A stretch of DNA of 35,977 nucleotides from Gammaproteobacteria bacterium. Lineage in GTDB: Bacteria; Pseudomonadota; Gammaproteobacteria; S012-40. Below are positions 15,753 to 24,932 of the stretch, in pieces. Location: positions 1-35,977 of the forward strand of contig JAOUMY010000020.1 in assembly GCA_029881255.1 (NCBI GenBank). Reading direction: 5' to 3'. The notes beneath the pieces were generated by a model, which saw only the letters and a list, made by a program, of their open reading frames with translations, was not told where the DNA came from and ran no database searches. Position numbers and translations under genes: made by a program. Every line of letters starts with the position of its first letter. The stretch's first letter is position 1.

Positions 15753-15778
15753 GCGGGGCGGCCTGACATGAGCCCCGC
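15753..15778 (+). other. Hairpin between portal and scaffold genes
   Basis: GCGGGGC (15753-15759) pairs with GCCCCGC (15772-15778) across a 12-nt loop in the 149-nt gap between the two genes. No T run follows. It may process or stabilise the scaffold/capsid message. Confidence 0.4.
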
Positions 15779-15841
15779 CAATTAGGCAAAAGGTGTATCT
15801 CCTCCCTTGCCAATGAAATTATTTTTAACTAGGATGGTGTT

Positions 15842-17008
15842 ATGAGTGCAACAGCCGAAACAATGACGCAGACAATCGCCGACACTGGCAACCCTTCTCC
15901 TGGCGGCGACGCGGGAGTGGCTAGTGCGGGCAGCCCGAACTCTACTGACTTCTCCCAGTCGAGTGAAACCCCTGGAAAGGCGGGGGATACCCAGACCCCC
16001 GCCAAATTCCAAGGCCCGGCAGAACGGGCGTTAAATCGCGCACGCGAACGCGTTGCGGCAGCACAACAGAATTCTTCATCCCCCGACAGCAGTGGACAAG
16101 CAGCCACGGGCGAAGCGCAAGCCCAAGCTGGTGATAGCACCCATGAAGGCGGGGAGGAAGCAACGACCTCAGTAACCGATCAGGCGGCGACAAGCGGGGA
16201 AAGTAGCTCTCAAAGCAACGATTCCGACAGCACCGTGACGGCTCCGGAGAATTGGTCAAGCGATTGGAAAGCAAAATTTGATGCGCTTTCCGATGGTGCC
16301 TCTAAGTCTCTCGTTGTGGATTTCTACAAAGAGATGCAAGGGGGCTTGTCTAAATCTTTTGAGAATCTGGCCCATGAGCGAGCGTTAGCCAAAGAATATT
16401 CGGATATTCGTTCGCGATTCGATGCCAGCACGGATGACGCGAAAGCGGTACTCCAGGAACTTGCCGAAGCAAGGGGGATAGAAGTTTACTTCGATGCCCC
16501 TGCGCAGTCTGACGGTGAATTGCCTGAGTTTAATTCAACAGCGGAACTTACGGCGTACATGCGCAACGAGACGGAAAAGGCAGTTAAGAAAGCCTTGGCG
16601 GATCGGGATGCGCAGACTAATGCAAACGCGAAAGCGGAGGCAATGGTTAAGAATGTGCGCGAGCAGTTTTCAAGGCTGACTGAGACAAACCCGGATTGGA
16701 TGAATTATCGTGACGATATTATTAGTCGCATTAAAGCGTCCGAAGGGAAGATGAGCGCGGCAGATGCCTATGCACTCTCGACGTTGCCAACTCTCCGGGC
16801 AGAAGCCGCAAAGGTGTCCCAGTTAACTGCGAAGGTTAAAGCGCTTGAAACGCAGATTGAAAATGCGCAGAAGCGGGCCAGTAATACGGTCCTTGCTGAT
16901 AATGGCGCAGACTCGACCACGTTGAAATTGGACAAGAATTTGAGTACAGCGCAACGTGCGCATGCCCGTGCAAAGCAGCGAATGGCGAAGGCAAACGCAA
17001 GAAGCTAG
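15842..17008 (+). CDS. Capsid scaffolding protein
   Basis: A 388-aa acidic protein. The first 135 residues are low-complexity (A, S, T, Q, G, D rich) and disordered-looking; the rest is helical coiled coil (for example KVSQLTAKVKALETQIENAQKRA near 320-345), and the C-terminus is basic (AQRAHARAKQRMAKANARS). A disordered acidic start, helical middle and basic C-terminal end directly before the capsid gene is the standard scaffold design; the basic end would bind the capsid protein inside the prohead. The ribosome site is AGGATGG. Confidence 0.78.
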   Translation: MSATAETMTQTIADTGNPSPGGDAGVASAGSPNSTDFSQSSETPGKAGDTQTPAKFQGPAERALNRARERVAAAQQNSSSPDSSGQAATGEAQAQAGDSTHEGGEEATTSVTDQAATSGESSSQSNDSDSTVTAPENWSSDWKAKFDALSDGASKSLVVDFYKEMQGGLSKSFENLAHERALAKEYSDIRSRFDASTDDAKAVLQELAEARGIEVYFDAPAQSDGELPEFNSTAELTAYMRNETEKAVKKALADRDAQTNANAKAEAMVKNVREQFSRLTETNPDWMNYRDDIISRIKASEGKMSAADAYALSTLPTLRAEAAKVSQLTAKVKALETQIENAQKRASNTVLADNGADSTTLKLDKNLSTAQRAHARAKQRMAKANARS

Positions 17009-17028
17009 TGGGCCAATGAGGGCCTATC

Positions 17029-18033
17029 ATGTCAGTTAATAAAGATGGGGTGCAACTATTCGATGGAATAGCTGACACCGACGATATGTTCATCACCACG
17101 ATGGAGGAGATGGACAAAGAAGTAGGGGATGAAATCACCATCCCGCAACCGGTTTTCCGGTACTTGAAAGACGCTAATTTGATCCAGTACCGGAAGTCTA
17201 TCGGGACGCATGTGCCGGTCAAGTTGCTCGACAAAGAAAATTCCACCGTGAAGGACTTTGCGCACTATGACGACGTAGACAACACGCCGCAAGACGCGCT
17301 CAGTGAAGCGAAGTTTTCCTACGGGCAAACGGTCGGGACGCAAATGTATTCGCGCCAGGAACTTGTGCAAAACTCTGGCGAGGAGCAAATGATTGATCTC
17401 GTTGAAACCAAGACGGATCAATTGCTCAAGACCATGGCGAATAAGTTTGGCTCAAACTTGATGGGCAGCCAGGATGCAGATGGTCGCACGCCGATGGGCT
17501 TGGGCCGCGTGATGGCATATAACCAATCATGCGGCGGTATTTTGCCCACAACGGCAGGCTTTGAGTATTGGAATCCGCAACGTGGTTTGAAGTCGGACGG
17601 TGCAACGCAATACGCATTGGCCACAGAAATGCGAGACGGTATTCGCCGATTGACACGTCTCTGTACGTATCAAGGTGAAACACCGGACGTTTTAATCGCG
17701 GGTGAAGATCTTTACGATGAAATGCAGAAGTTTGCGGAAAGTAAACTCCAGCTTAGCATCAAGGATCTCAAAGACGAGAAGGGCTGGGGTGCATTTAATA
17801 TGTTCCCGTACAATTCGCAAGTTGTCATCTACGATGAATCAATGGACCCGAAAACGGGTTGGTTGATGAATTTCCGTGACTCGGTGAAAGTGCGCATCCA
17901 CTCGGGCACAAACTTTCAGTTCGAGAAGTGGCAGATGATGACTAACAAGGTCGCGAAAAAGCGCGATTGTTTGTTGTACGCTGCTGTGTTTGTGAAGAAG
18001 CGCAATTCTAACGGGTTCATCACTTTTACTTAA
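17029..18033 (+). CDS. Major capsid protein
   Basis: A 334-aa protein directly after the scaffold gene and directly before a very strong terminator, as expected for the most abundant virion protein. Residues 95-150 (SYGQTVGTQMYSRQELVQNSGEEQMIDLVETKTDQLLKTMANKFGS) resemble the spine-helix region of HK97-fold capsid proteins, and the C-terminal part has the mixed sheet pattern of the axial domain with DPKTGWLMN.. and TNKVAKKRDCLLYAAVFVKKR. The ribosome site is AGGG. No protease gene is apparent nearby and no N-terminal delta domain is obvious. Confidence 0.85.
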   Translation: MSVNKDGVQLFDGIADTDDMFITTMEEMDKEVGDEITIPQPVFRYLKDANLIQYRKSIGTHVPVKLLDKENSTVKDFAHYDDVDNTPQDALSEAKFSYGQTVGTQMYSRQELVQNSGEEQMIDLVETKTDQLLKTMANKFGSNLMGSQDADGRTPMGLGRVMAYNQSCGGILPTTAGFEYWNPQRGLKSDGATQYALATEMRDGIRRLTRLCTYQGETPDVLIAGEDLYDEMQKFAESKLQLSIKDLKDEKGWGAFNMFPYNSQVVIYDESMDPKTGWLMNFRDSVKVRIHSGTNFQFEKWQMMTNKVAKKRDCLLYAAVFVKKRNSNGFITFT

Positions 18034-18041
18034 TTCTGTGC

Positions 18042-18078
18042 GGGCGGGACCTGGAGACGGGGACCGCCCTTTTTTTTT
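18042..18078 (+). terminator. Strong intrinsic terminator after capsid gene
   Basis: GGGCGG (18042-18047) pairs with CCGCCC (18064-18069) with extra inner pairing, followed by nine T (18070-18078). It caps the transcript that includes scaffold and capsid genes; downstream genes need readthrough or their own promoter. Confidence 0.85.
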
Positions 18079-18095
18079 AATTCTGGAGATGTAGT

Positions 18096-18551
18096 ATGGC
18101 ATCTGGCTTTACTAATCGTGGTCGTTACAATTTACTCGCGGCGCGTTATCGGGGTGTCGCGCAACCGGCGACTTTTTACGCCGTGTTATTCACTAACACA
18201 ACGACGCCGACCGCAGATACAAACGTCAAAGGAGATTTGACGGAAATCAATGCCGGAAATGGCTATACCGGGAATGGCATGGCGCTTACGCCTGGGGCTA
18301 CCGATTTTGATGTTTTCACTGAGGACGATGCGAATGACCGAGCCTACATACAGACAAAAGATCTGGTGTGGTCTGCGGCGGGCGGGCCTATCCCGGCGAG
18401 TGGAACGGGCGCATATTATCTTGGCTTAACAGATAATAATGCGACAGTCGCGAATCGCGACGTCGATGCATTTTTTGACCTAACCGGCCCTGTATCTGTT
18501 TCTGACGGCCAATCACTTACCATTCAAAATCCAGAGTTGAGAATAGCATGA
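18096..18551 (+). CDS. Structural protein, head or tail accessory
   Basis: A 151-aa protein of small and polar residues (MASGFTNRGRYNLLAARYRGVAQPATFYAVLF at the start; GNGYTGNGMALT in the middle; a beta-rich C-terminus). Proteins with this start and a GY.G..L element occur just after capsid genes in several phages and are usually annotated as virion proteins. Ribosome site GGAGATG. The next gene overlaps its stop (ATGA). The exact role (decoration, head completion) is not resolvable. Confidence 0.6.
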   Translation: MASGFTNRGRYNLLAARYRGVAQPATFYAVLFTNTTTPTADTNVKGDLTEINAGNGYTGNGMALTPGATDFDVFTEDDANDRAYIQTKDLVWSAAGGPIPASGTGAYYLGLTDNNATVANRDVDAFFDLTGPVSVSDGQSLTIQNPELRIA

Positions 18552-18919
18552 TAGAAGGCTGCGCATTAACATCTGACGAGCAAGCAAACTTACCGACATG
18601 GGCAAGTTATAGTGAAGCGGACGAGAAAGTGCTGGTTGACGGACCGGTAGGCATTACGGAGTATCTTAACAAACTACGTACATTGGGGATTATGCAAAAA
18701 GACGCGCCAGCCGATCAATACTGGGTCACAGTCGCACGTCGCATTATGACATGCGATTTACGGTTTAATGTCATACAGCATCCGTTTAATCTGCGAATAA
18801 CTGATCCAAAAAAAATCATGAAGTTGAATAATTTTCCAAGAGGACTTGGCGAAGAAAAAGGTAGTTTCGATGCGACGCATAAGTGGTGGAAAGAAGTTGA
18901 TCGGATGTGTAGTGAATAA
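18548..18919 (+). CDS. Hypothetical protein in virion operon
   Basis: A 123-aa protein with two features only: an N-terminal segment LTSDEQANLPTWASYSEADEKVLVDGPVGITEYLN and a basic central KKIMKLNNFPRGLGEEKGSF. No family recognised. It overlaps its neighbours on both sides by a few bases, so it is translated as part of the head-tail operon. Confidence 0.6.
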   Translation: MIEGCALTSDEQANLPTWASYSEADEKVLVDGPVGITEYLNKLRTLGIMQKDAPADQYWVTVARRIMTCDLRFNVIQHPFNLRITDPKKIMKLNNFPRGLGEEKGSFDATHKWWKEVDRMCSE

Positions 18920-19257
18920 TGGTTCGCGGATACTTGTCAAAGTTATACGTTGATGGCAAAGAGGTAAGGCGCCCGCGAATTAGTAATTATCTGGATTACT
19001 GGAGCGGCATCTCAGTGCAAACAGCGAGCGAAAGACTAGCGGGTAATGGTTTTATTTATGTTGAGGCTGACACAAGCGACGTTTTGCACACTCAGATTAT
19101 TGCGGATGCAGACTGTATATATTTGCAGCCAGTATTAACAAAACAAGCGATCACAGCAATTATTGGCACAGCTAACACAGCCGGATTGCCGTTTGATGGA
19201 GCAGAATTAGGCGGAATTACGTCATTTATGCTTGCTGTTAATGAGGCACGTAGTTAA
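18919..19257 (+). CDS. Hypothetical protein in virion operon
   Basis: A 112-aa protein with a GISVQTASERLAGNGFIYVEADTSDVLHTQIIADADCIYLQPVL core that reads as alternating beta strands. No family recognised. TAATG overlaps at both ends tie it to the flanking virion genes; a head-tail completion or small tail protein is possible. Confidence 0.6.
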   Translation: MVRGYLSKLYVDGKEVRRPRISNYLDYWSGISVQTASERLAGNGFIYVEADTSDVLHTQIIADADCIYLQPVLTKQAITAIIGTANTAGLPFDGAELGGITSFMLAVNEARS

Positions 19258-20462
19258 TGGCTACGCCAACGACGTTACAGTTTAGCGCAGCATTTACTGT
19301 TGTATCCGATACTCCAATCACATCATATACTCCCGAAACCGGGTTAAATTTTACTGCATGTACTGGTAATCCCGGTGTGGACGCGACAGTAGATTTATCA
19401 ACATTGACGTTGTATCAAAAGTGGTTTGCTGCGGGAGGTTACAACGGATTTTTTGCAAATATTAATGGCACGTGGTCTAACGATCAAAAAGTAGAAATTT
19501 ACGGAGTTGTTGGCAGCTCAATTTATCACCAGGCTACAGCCCGTCTAAACGCAAACGGCACATCAGGTAAGCCCCAGGGTTACACTGTCTATTTTAATAC
19601 TGGCACAAATAAAATAACGATTGCACGATTTGACGATGGCGTGCCGACCGTTGTTGCAGAAAAATTAGACGCGTCTGTTGTAGATGCAGACAAGATTGAA
19701 TTGGAAGTTATCGGCACGGGGGCGAGCAATCTTACAGTCTATAAAAACAGCGTATCATCGTTCACGGGAAGTGATTCGACGTATGCTACAGGCAAGCCCG
19801 GCGTCATCACTCAACGTACCGGGACGGTAGGCTATTTTGATAATTACAAAGCATACGATGATGCAAGCGTCGGCGGCGTAAGTATCGCACCCGCAGCGGC
19901 AATAGTGTCAGCCGTTTGTCTTGCACCTACGGTAATTCAGGGTTCATTGATAATTTCGCCCGAACTAGCTCAATCATTGGCTACGGCTATTGCTCCAACA
20001 GTCATTCAGGGTTCATTGATAATTTCGCCCGAACTAGCTCAATCATTGGCTACGGCTATTGCTCCAACAGTCATTCAGGGTTCAATGACAATTTCTCCGA
20101 CGTTTGCAGCGGCTATTGTGACAGCATGGGACCCAGTTGCAACAGTTGTCGAGTTACTGTCAACAGCACTGGTGACGATAAAAAGTAATCTAGCTAACGC
20201 GATTGTATCGGCAGAACTGAGTAATACCGATAAAGACAATGGGCTCGTTTCTCCTAGTGAAAAATCATTACAATTGGACGCATCGGGCGTAGGCAGTATC
20301 GAATTGTGGCCAAACATTAAAGGCACTGAGCAATCGAGGTACATCTTTACGTTTAAGGATGCAGTTACCGGCGCAACATTACTGGTGCTGGATGCGAGTT
20401 TACCGGTGGGCGCGGTAAATCTCTGGGATGTAGCAACAATAGTCAGTGATAGGATGCACTAA
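19257..20462 (+). CDS. Beta-rich structural protein with tandem repeats
   Basis: A 401-aa protein. Residues about 1-200 look like a beta-sandwich of the LamG/concanavalin type (GYNGFFANINGTWSNDQKVEIYG, then IELEVIGTGASNLTVYKN and GTVGYFDNYKAYDD, the classic last-strand pattern). Then follow hydrophobic 23-residue repeats (229-251 and 252-274, unit VIQGSLIISPELAQS LATAI). The final 90 residues (LQLDASGVGSIELWPNIKGTEQSRY) resemble the N-terminal domain of the next protein. It is probably a virion surface or connector protein, possibly glycan-binding. Confidence 0.65.
   Translation: MATPTTLQFSAAFTVVSDTPITSYTPETGLNFTACTGNPGVDATVDLSTLTLYQKWFAAGGYNGFFANINGTWSNDQKVEIYGVVGSSIYHQATARLNANGTSGKPQGYTVYFNTGTNKITIARFDDGVPTVVAEKLDASVVDADKIELEVIGTGASNLTVYKNSVSSFTGSDSTYATGKPGVITQRTGTVGYFDNYKAYDDASVGGVSIAPAAAIVSAVCLAPTVIQGSLIISPELAQSLATAIAPTVIQGSLIISPELAQSLATAIAPTVIQGSMTISPTFAAAIVTAWDPVATVVELLSTALVTIKSNLANAIVSAELSNTDKDNGLVSPSEKSLQLDASGVGSIELWPNIKGTEQSRYIFTFKDAVTGATLLVLDASLPVGAVNLWDVATIVSDRMH
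19941..20078 (+). repeat. Two tandem 69-bp coding repeats
   Basis: Units 19941-20009 and 20010-20078 look identical by eye, with a partial, diverged third starting at 20079. The period is 23 codons, so the frame is kept. Confidence 0.9.
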
Positions 20463-20464
20463 TA

Positions 20465-21559
20465 ATGGTAGCAACAGCAAACGTAACAGTTAATCTAAAC
20501 GATCAAACGGGTGCTAAGTCGGCGTCTGCAATATTGTATGTGCAACTGGATAAATCAGATATCAGTTCGACGGACGGATTTATCTCAAGAGCGTTACAAT
20601 CGTTTTCGACAGATATTAACGGCCAAGTCACCATGGCACTCTGGCCGAATGATCAGGGTACACAGGGCAGTTTGTATCGCGTACAGGCATATAAATCGAC
20701 GGGGGAATTACTGTTCTCTGGGACGTTCTCTGCGCCTACGGTTGGCGGCGATTTGTTTGCGCTACTGACATTGGATGACGGAACAGGGTTACAACCATTT
20801 CCCCAGCCAAACTACGCCCGCGCTAAAAATCTCATGATCGAACTCGCAGAGATGACTAAAACAGAGGACGCACTAGACGAGTATGAGAACTACACAGCAA
20901 AAGGGGCGCGGATTAATCGTTGGATTACTCGTGTGTTGCAAGATATGAAAATCGTTAAGCCGCGTCTGTGGTTCCTTGAAAATTTCACGACATCTTACTT
21001 GGAAGCCGGGGCAGACGTGATCGATTTGCAAGGCGACATCGACAAAGTGATCGGTGTATATGGACCCAAAAAACTCGAACAGATATCACTACAAAAATTG
21101 ATATCAATGCGACAAGAGGCGAAAGCGGGTAATCAGTTATTAGGTGGTGAGCCGAAAGTCTACGCGACAGAAGCCGGTAAGCGAGTGCATCTGTTTCCGG
21201 CACCCGAAAAAGAATATTCCTTTGGCTTGCATTATACGCGGCCTCTCGTTATTGAAATCATCCCGGATGAATTTGAACTTGTCGTGTACTACGGGGTTAT
21301 CGGCTTATTTGCCGGTAGTTTTGATCGTGACAAGTTAGTTTACGAGCCTCGGGAGTATCGCGGGCTGTATCAAGACCGGTTGAACAATGCGCTGGTGCAG
21401 AATCTGGATGTGTTGCGCATTATCAGTGATTGGCGAATGGCGCGTGGCACAACAAGCGTGAATGCGGTATCGAGCACAGGCGGTGCGATGCGCAAAACGG
21501 TTCCCGCGTCATTAAGCGGGGTTGGGTACGAATCTGTCTATGTAATGCAGGTGATGTAA
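20465..21559 (+). CDS. Head-tail adaptor, P22 gp4-like, with N-terminal beta domain
   Basis: A 364-aa protein in two parts. Residues 1-105 form a beta domain (GQVTMALWPNDQGTQGSLYRVQAYKSTGELLFSGTF), also found at the C-terminus of the preceding protein. Residues about 120-330 match the adaptor family seen in P22-like and other podoviruses: RINRWITRVLQDMKIVKPRLWFLE, LQGDIDKVIGVYGPKKLEQISL and KRVHLFPAPEKEYSFGLHYTRP, then YYGVIGLFAGSFDRDK. Adaptors seal the portal after packaging and connect it to the tail. Place between head and tail genes agrees. Confidence 0.72.
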   Translation: MVATANVTVNLNDQTGAKSASAILYVQLDKSDISSTDGFISRALQSFSTDINGQVTMALWPNDQGTQGSLYRVQAYKSTGELLFSGTFSAPTVGGDLFALLTLDDGTGLQPFPQPNYARAKNLMIELAEMTKTEDALDEYENYTAKGARINRWITRVLQDMKIVKPRLWFLENFTTSYLEAGADVIDLQGDIDKVIGVYGPKKLEQISLQKLISMRQEAKAGNQLLGGEPKVYATEAGKRVHLFPAPEKEYSFGLHYTRPLVIEIIPDEFELVVYYGVIGLFAGSFDRDKLVYEPREYRGLYQDRLNNALVQNLDVLRIISDWRMARGTTSVNAVSSTGGAMRKTVPASLSGVGYESVYVMQVM

Positions 21560-23565
21560 TGAGATTTGACAAACACTATTTCATTTTTCTGTTGTTGGTT
21601 TTATTTTCTGGCGCAAGTATACCGATTTTCGCAGCAGCAGTTAGCGATACGACTCTTAAAAGCTACTTTGAGCCTGGAGACAGGCCAAAATCGACAGAAT
21701 TTCAAAATCTGATTGATTCGAAAATCAACGTAGACGGGTCAAATTTCCCCGATCCTCTCCCCGCAGTCGATGCAGCAGCCCTGTTAAATATCCCGATACC
21801 CGATCCCTTACCGGTTATTGACGGTCGGAATCTGACAAACATAAAGACCGACGAATGGCAGTCATTGCCGGCCGGCACAAATTGCAACTACGTTACAAGT
21901 ACGTCGCTGAATATTGCGCCCGGAGATTGGACAGGTGAGGCGGAAGCCGGTAGACGGTTTCTGGTTTCGTTCACGAACGCGACTCCTGATGAAGTTCGTG
22001 ACGTATCAAGTGCAATTTATGATTCGGGTAATGATCTAACGACTGTTGTTTTTTCGGCAACGATGACATCCGGCCTTATAGATACGTGTAAGTATGGTGT
22101 ATTTACGAGCTACCCAAACGGTGCGATTTCGGCTGCCAATATAGGAGCCGTGCCAGAGAATGGTGGCACTCTGACAAACGGGACGTTATCAAATCCCACG
22201 ATTACGGACATGTCATCAACGAACGGCACGTTGAACACTGCTACGCTTAACGATCCGTTCATCAACACAGTTAGTGGTGAACAATACTCAACAAAGATCG
22301 GCAAAGATGCATTGAATGCATTAGACACAAGCATCCCGCGTTATTCATCGGCGTTTGGGTCTTCTGCGCTTAAATATAGTACAACTGGCGTGGCAAATTC
22401 GGCTTTCGGGTATGCGGCATTAGTCGCGAATACGACAGGCCAGGACAACTCAGCATACGGATTTCAAGCCCTCGCATCAAATACGACAGGAAATTCCAAT
22501 ACTGCAATAGGATCGAGAGCGTTATTATCAAACACCGCTAGCGGTAACGCGGCATTTGGAATGGAAACGCTTACATCAAATACGACCGGGGCATATAACA
22601 CTGCGGTAGGTAATTATGCGCTAAAGAGCAATGTATCGGGGTTATATAATTCAGCGATTGGATATGCGGCACTGGAGAATAATTCGGCTAGCAATAATAC
22701 GGCGGTGGGTGTTTCAGCTCTTTCGTCTAATACAACAGGGACAGGTAACACCGCCGTAGCATCATCAATTACTGCAAATACAACAGGATCATATAATTCG
22801 GCACTAGGATATCAGGCCCTGGGATCTAATGTTATAGGCAACTATAATTCAGCGTTCGGTTATCAAGCGTTAAATGCGAGCACTGCGAGTTTTCAATCGG
22901 CGTTTGGTTATTTGGCACTGAAAAATAACACAACGGGGGCATGGGGATCTGCATTTGGGCACGAGGCATTACTATCAAACACGACAGGGGGCTATAACAC
23001 GGCTTTCGGTGCAACTGCGCTAAGGACCAATTCGACGGGATCGTCTAACACTGCGATTGGTCACGGCGCTTTGTATACTGTGAATAGCGACTATAACACA
23101 GCGGTGGGTTTCAACGCAGGCCTTGCGACAGCAACAGGGACAAATAATACATCCATTGGCTATAACGCTAATCCGTCATCTTCAAGTGCAAGCAACGAAG
23201 TTACTCTAGGAAATTCTTCTGTAACAGCAATACGCGCTCAAGTCACTACGATAACGGCGTTATCTGATCGACGGGACAAGACGAACATTCGTGATCTCAA
23301 TTTAGGCCTGGGCTTTGTTTCAAAATTAAGACCTGTGCGGTTTGATTGGGCGATGCGAGATGGCGGAAAATTTGGCATAGAAGATACTGGATTCATTGCG
23401 CAAGACCTACAGGCAGCACAATCGGATGGTGACTCATTGCCGGGACTGGTATACGCATCGAATCCCGAACGGCTTGAAGCTGGTTATGGAAAACTTCTGC
23501 CAGTACTGGTAAAAGCGATACAAGAATTGAGCGAAAAAGTCGAAGCATTGGAGACATACCACTAA
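21559..23565 (+). CDS. Trimeric tail fibre with S74 intramolecular chaperone domain
   Basis: A 668-aa protein from the ATG at 21559 (TAATG overlap, AGGTGA ribosome site). A hydrophobic segment, residues 8-27 ending AAAV, is like a cleavable signal peptide, unusual for a tail protein. Residues about 250-540 hold some 12 copies of a 22-24 residue repeat of the form GxxNTAxGxxALxxNTT, a trimeric adhesin (YadA-like) or fibre stalk pattern. The C-terminal 100 residues form an endosialidase-type chaperone (peptidase S74): LSDRRDKTNIRDL with the probable autocleavage between S569 and D570, then FDWAMRDG..GIEDTGFIAQDLQ and a coiled coil. This domain trimerises the fibre and then cleaves itself off. 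It likely binds host receptors. Confidence 0.88.
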   Translation: MRFDKHYFIFLLLVLFSGASIPIFAAAVSDTTLKSYFEPGDRPKSTEFQNLIDSKINVDGSNFPDPLPAVDAAALLNIPIPDPLPVIDGRNLTNIKTDEWQSLPAGTNCNYVTSTSLNIAPGDWTGEAEAGRRFLVSFTNATPDEVRDVSSAIYDSGNDLTTVVFSATMTSGLIDTCKYGVFTSYPNGAISAANIGAVPENGGTLTNGTLSNPTITDMSSTNGTLNTATLNDPFINTVSGEQYSTKIGKDALNALDTSIPRYSSAFGSSALKYSTTGVANSAFGYAALVANTTGQDNSAYGFQALASNTTGNSNTAIGSRALLSNTASGNAAFGMETLTSNTTGAYNTAVGNYALKSNVSGLYNSAIGYAALENNSASNNTAVGVSALSSNTTGTGNTAVASSITANTTGSYNSALGYQALGSNVIGNYNSAFGYQALNASTASFQSAFGYLALKNNTTGAWGSAFGHEALLSNTTGGYNTAFGATALRTNSTGSSNTAIGHGALYTVNSDYNTAVGFNAGLATATGTNNTSIGYNANPSSSSASNEVTLGNSSVTAIRAQVTTITALSDRRDKTNIRDLNLGLGFVSKLRPVRFDWAMRDGGKFGIEDTGFIAQDLQAAQSDGDSLPGLVYASNPERLEAGYGKLLPVLVKAIQELSEKVEALETYH

Positions 23566-24932
23566 TGCTAACGGTCCGCCAACGCCAAGGATTTCTCCGC
23601 AACGCGCGAAATCTTTTGCCAACGAAAGAAGGGGGAATGCGAACACGCCCTGGTGTTGTACAGCTACTCGGTGGCAATGTCACATCTGCGGTCGAATGGG
23701 CTGGACGATGGGTCGTAGAACAAGACGGGCGCATTGTTGTCGTTGAAGGTTCAGCAACAACGGATATCACATCGGTGGGTTGGTTTTTGCGCGGCGTGAA
23801 TTTCCAGGCGCTAACACAGAACGCTGAACGTGAAGACAGATTCTACGTGGCGGACGGGTTGCGGCGACTTTGGTATATTGCGATGCGTGGTGCCAACTTT
23901 GTTTTCGAGCCTGTCATTAATTCACTATTGGATGGTAGCAATCAGCCGTATGCTATCCCGATACCAACGTGCATTGAAACATGGAAAGGACGGTTGTTCA
24001 TCGGCTACGGTGAGAATCGTATCCAACATTGTCAATACGACAATCCGGGAGAATGGAATCCGTTATGGACATTGGAAGCACAAGGTGCGCAGAAAGACAG
24101 TGTTGAGGCTATACACGGCTTTGGCGACAGCTTAATCATTGGGTTGAGGCATGCTACTTATGCAACACAAGGGGATTCGCCTCTCAATTACTCGAAGCCC
24201 AGAATTATTTCATCGGTCGGTTGCGCGGGCGCGAATTCGATAGCGTCAGACGGGCAAGAAATGTACAGGCTTGCGGATAAAGGCGTCTTCACACTGTCGT
24301 CAACCGATCCAATGAGCGACGATATCGAGCCACTTTTTAATTCATCAGGGGTGCATTCGTCGATGGTTTTCGACGAGGCGCGTCGTCTGCTTTTCTTCGT
24401 GCTGCACGGCAGATTGTTTGTTATGCACGTGGACACAAAACGTTGTGGTGAAATTACCGGGTATCATGTGCGCGGCGTGGTCAAGAGCGACACTGCGATT
24501 TGTTTTTATGGTAACAGCGGACTATTCGCACTCGGTTCGGACGACTTGCCGGATCAATTTTTGGATGGTACGCAAAAAGATTATATTTGGTTGTTCGATA
24601 CGTGGTCCACGATACCGAATCCGTCCGGGGACGGTCGCGCATATTTGGGTGAGTCAATACTGGTTTGCAATGGTTCTCCGCGATCTGGTGTGACTTATGA
24701 TGTGTATACGGACGGTAAACAACGGTATTCACGAACAGTATCGACAAGCGACGAGACACAGGATACATGGGCAAGCATTGCAACCAGTCCTGGCGAACCG
24801 TATCCCGTGCCACCAGTTCGGCGCAGTTTTTCACCGGAATTTTCGGGCACGGTTTTTCGACACGTGTTATTCGGTAGTGCGTATTGTGAGATCGAATCAT
24901 TTACACCCAACTATCAGTTTGGAGGCGAATAA
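23565..24932 (+). CDS. Tail nozzle-like beta-propeller protein
   Basis: A 455-aa protein. The start MLTVRQRQGFLRNARNLLPTKEGGMRTRPG and recurring beta-blade-like segments (GWFLRGVNFQALTQ, EDRFYVADGLRRLWYI, CIETWKGRLFIGYGENRIQHCQYDNPGEWNP, IHGFGDSLIIGLRHA, DGQEMYRLADKGVFTLS) fit the long propeller proteins that form the tail nozzle of podoviruses, such as P22 gp10. It follows the adaptor and fibre genes. The nozzle role is inferred from the RPG start, tryptophan/glycine blade spacing and place; a search against gp10 would settle it. Confidence 0.7.
   Translation: MLTVRQRQGFLRNARNLLPTKEGGMRTRPGVVQLLGGNVTSAVEWAGRWVVEQDGRIVVVEGSATTDITSVGWFLRGVNFQALTQNAEREDRFYVADGLRRLWYIAMRGANFVFEPVINSLLDGSNQPYAIPIPTCIETWKGRLFIGYGENRIQHCQYDNPGEWNPLWTLEAQGAQKDSVEAIHGFGDSLIIGLRHATYATQGDSPLNYSKPRIISSVGCAGANSIASDGQEMYRLADKGVFTLSSTDPMSDDIEPLFNSSGVHSSMVFDEARRLLFFVLHGRLFVMHVDTKRCGEITGYHVRGVVKSDTAICFYGNSGLFALGSDDLPDQFLDGTQKDYIWLFDTWSTIPNPSGDGRAYLGESILVCNGSPRSGVTYDVYTDGKQRYSRTVSTSDETQDTWASIATSPGEPYPVPPVRRSFSPEFSGTVFRHVLFGSAYCEIESFTPNYQFGGE

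Noticed and set aside
15807-15835. Sigma70 promoter (TTGCCA-17-TAGGAT) before the scaffold gene
   Set aside because: The -10 overlaps the ribosome site and lies 7 bp from the ATG, too close for a normal transcript.
22380-23150. Non-coding tandem repeat
   Set aside because: The repetition is at protein level (fibre stalk repeats) with varied codons inside a continuous gene.
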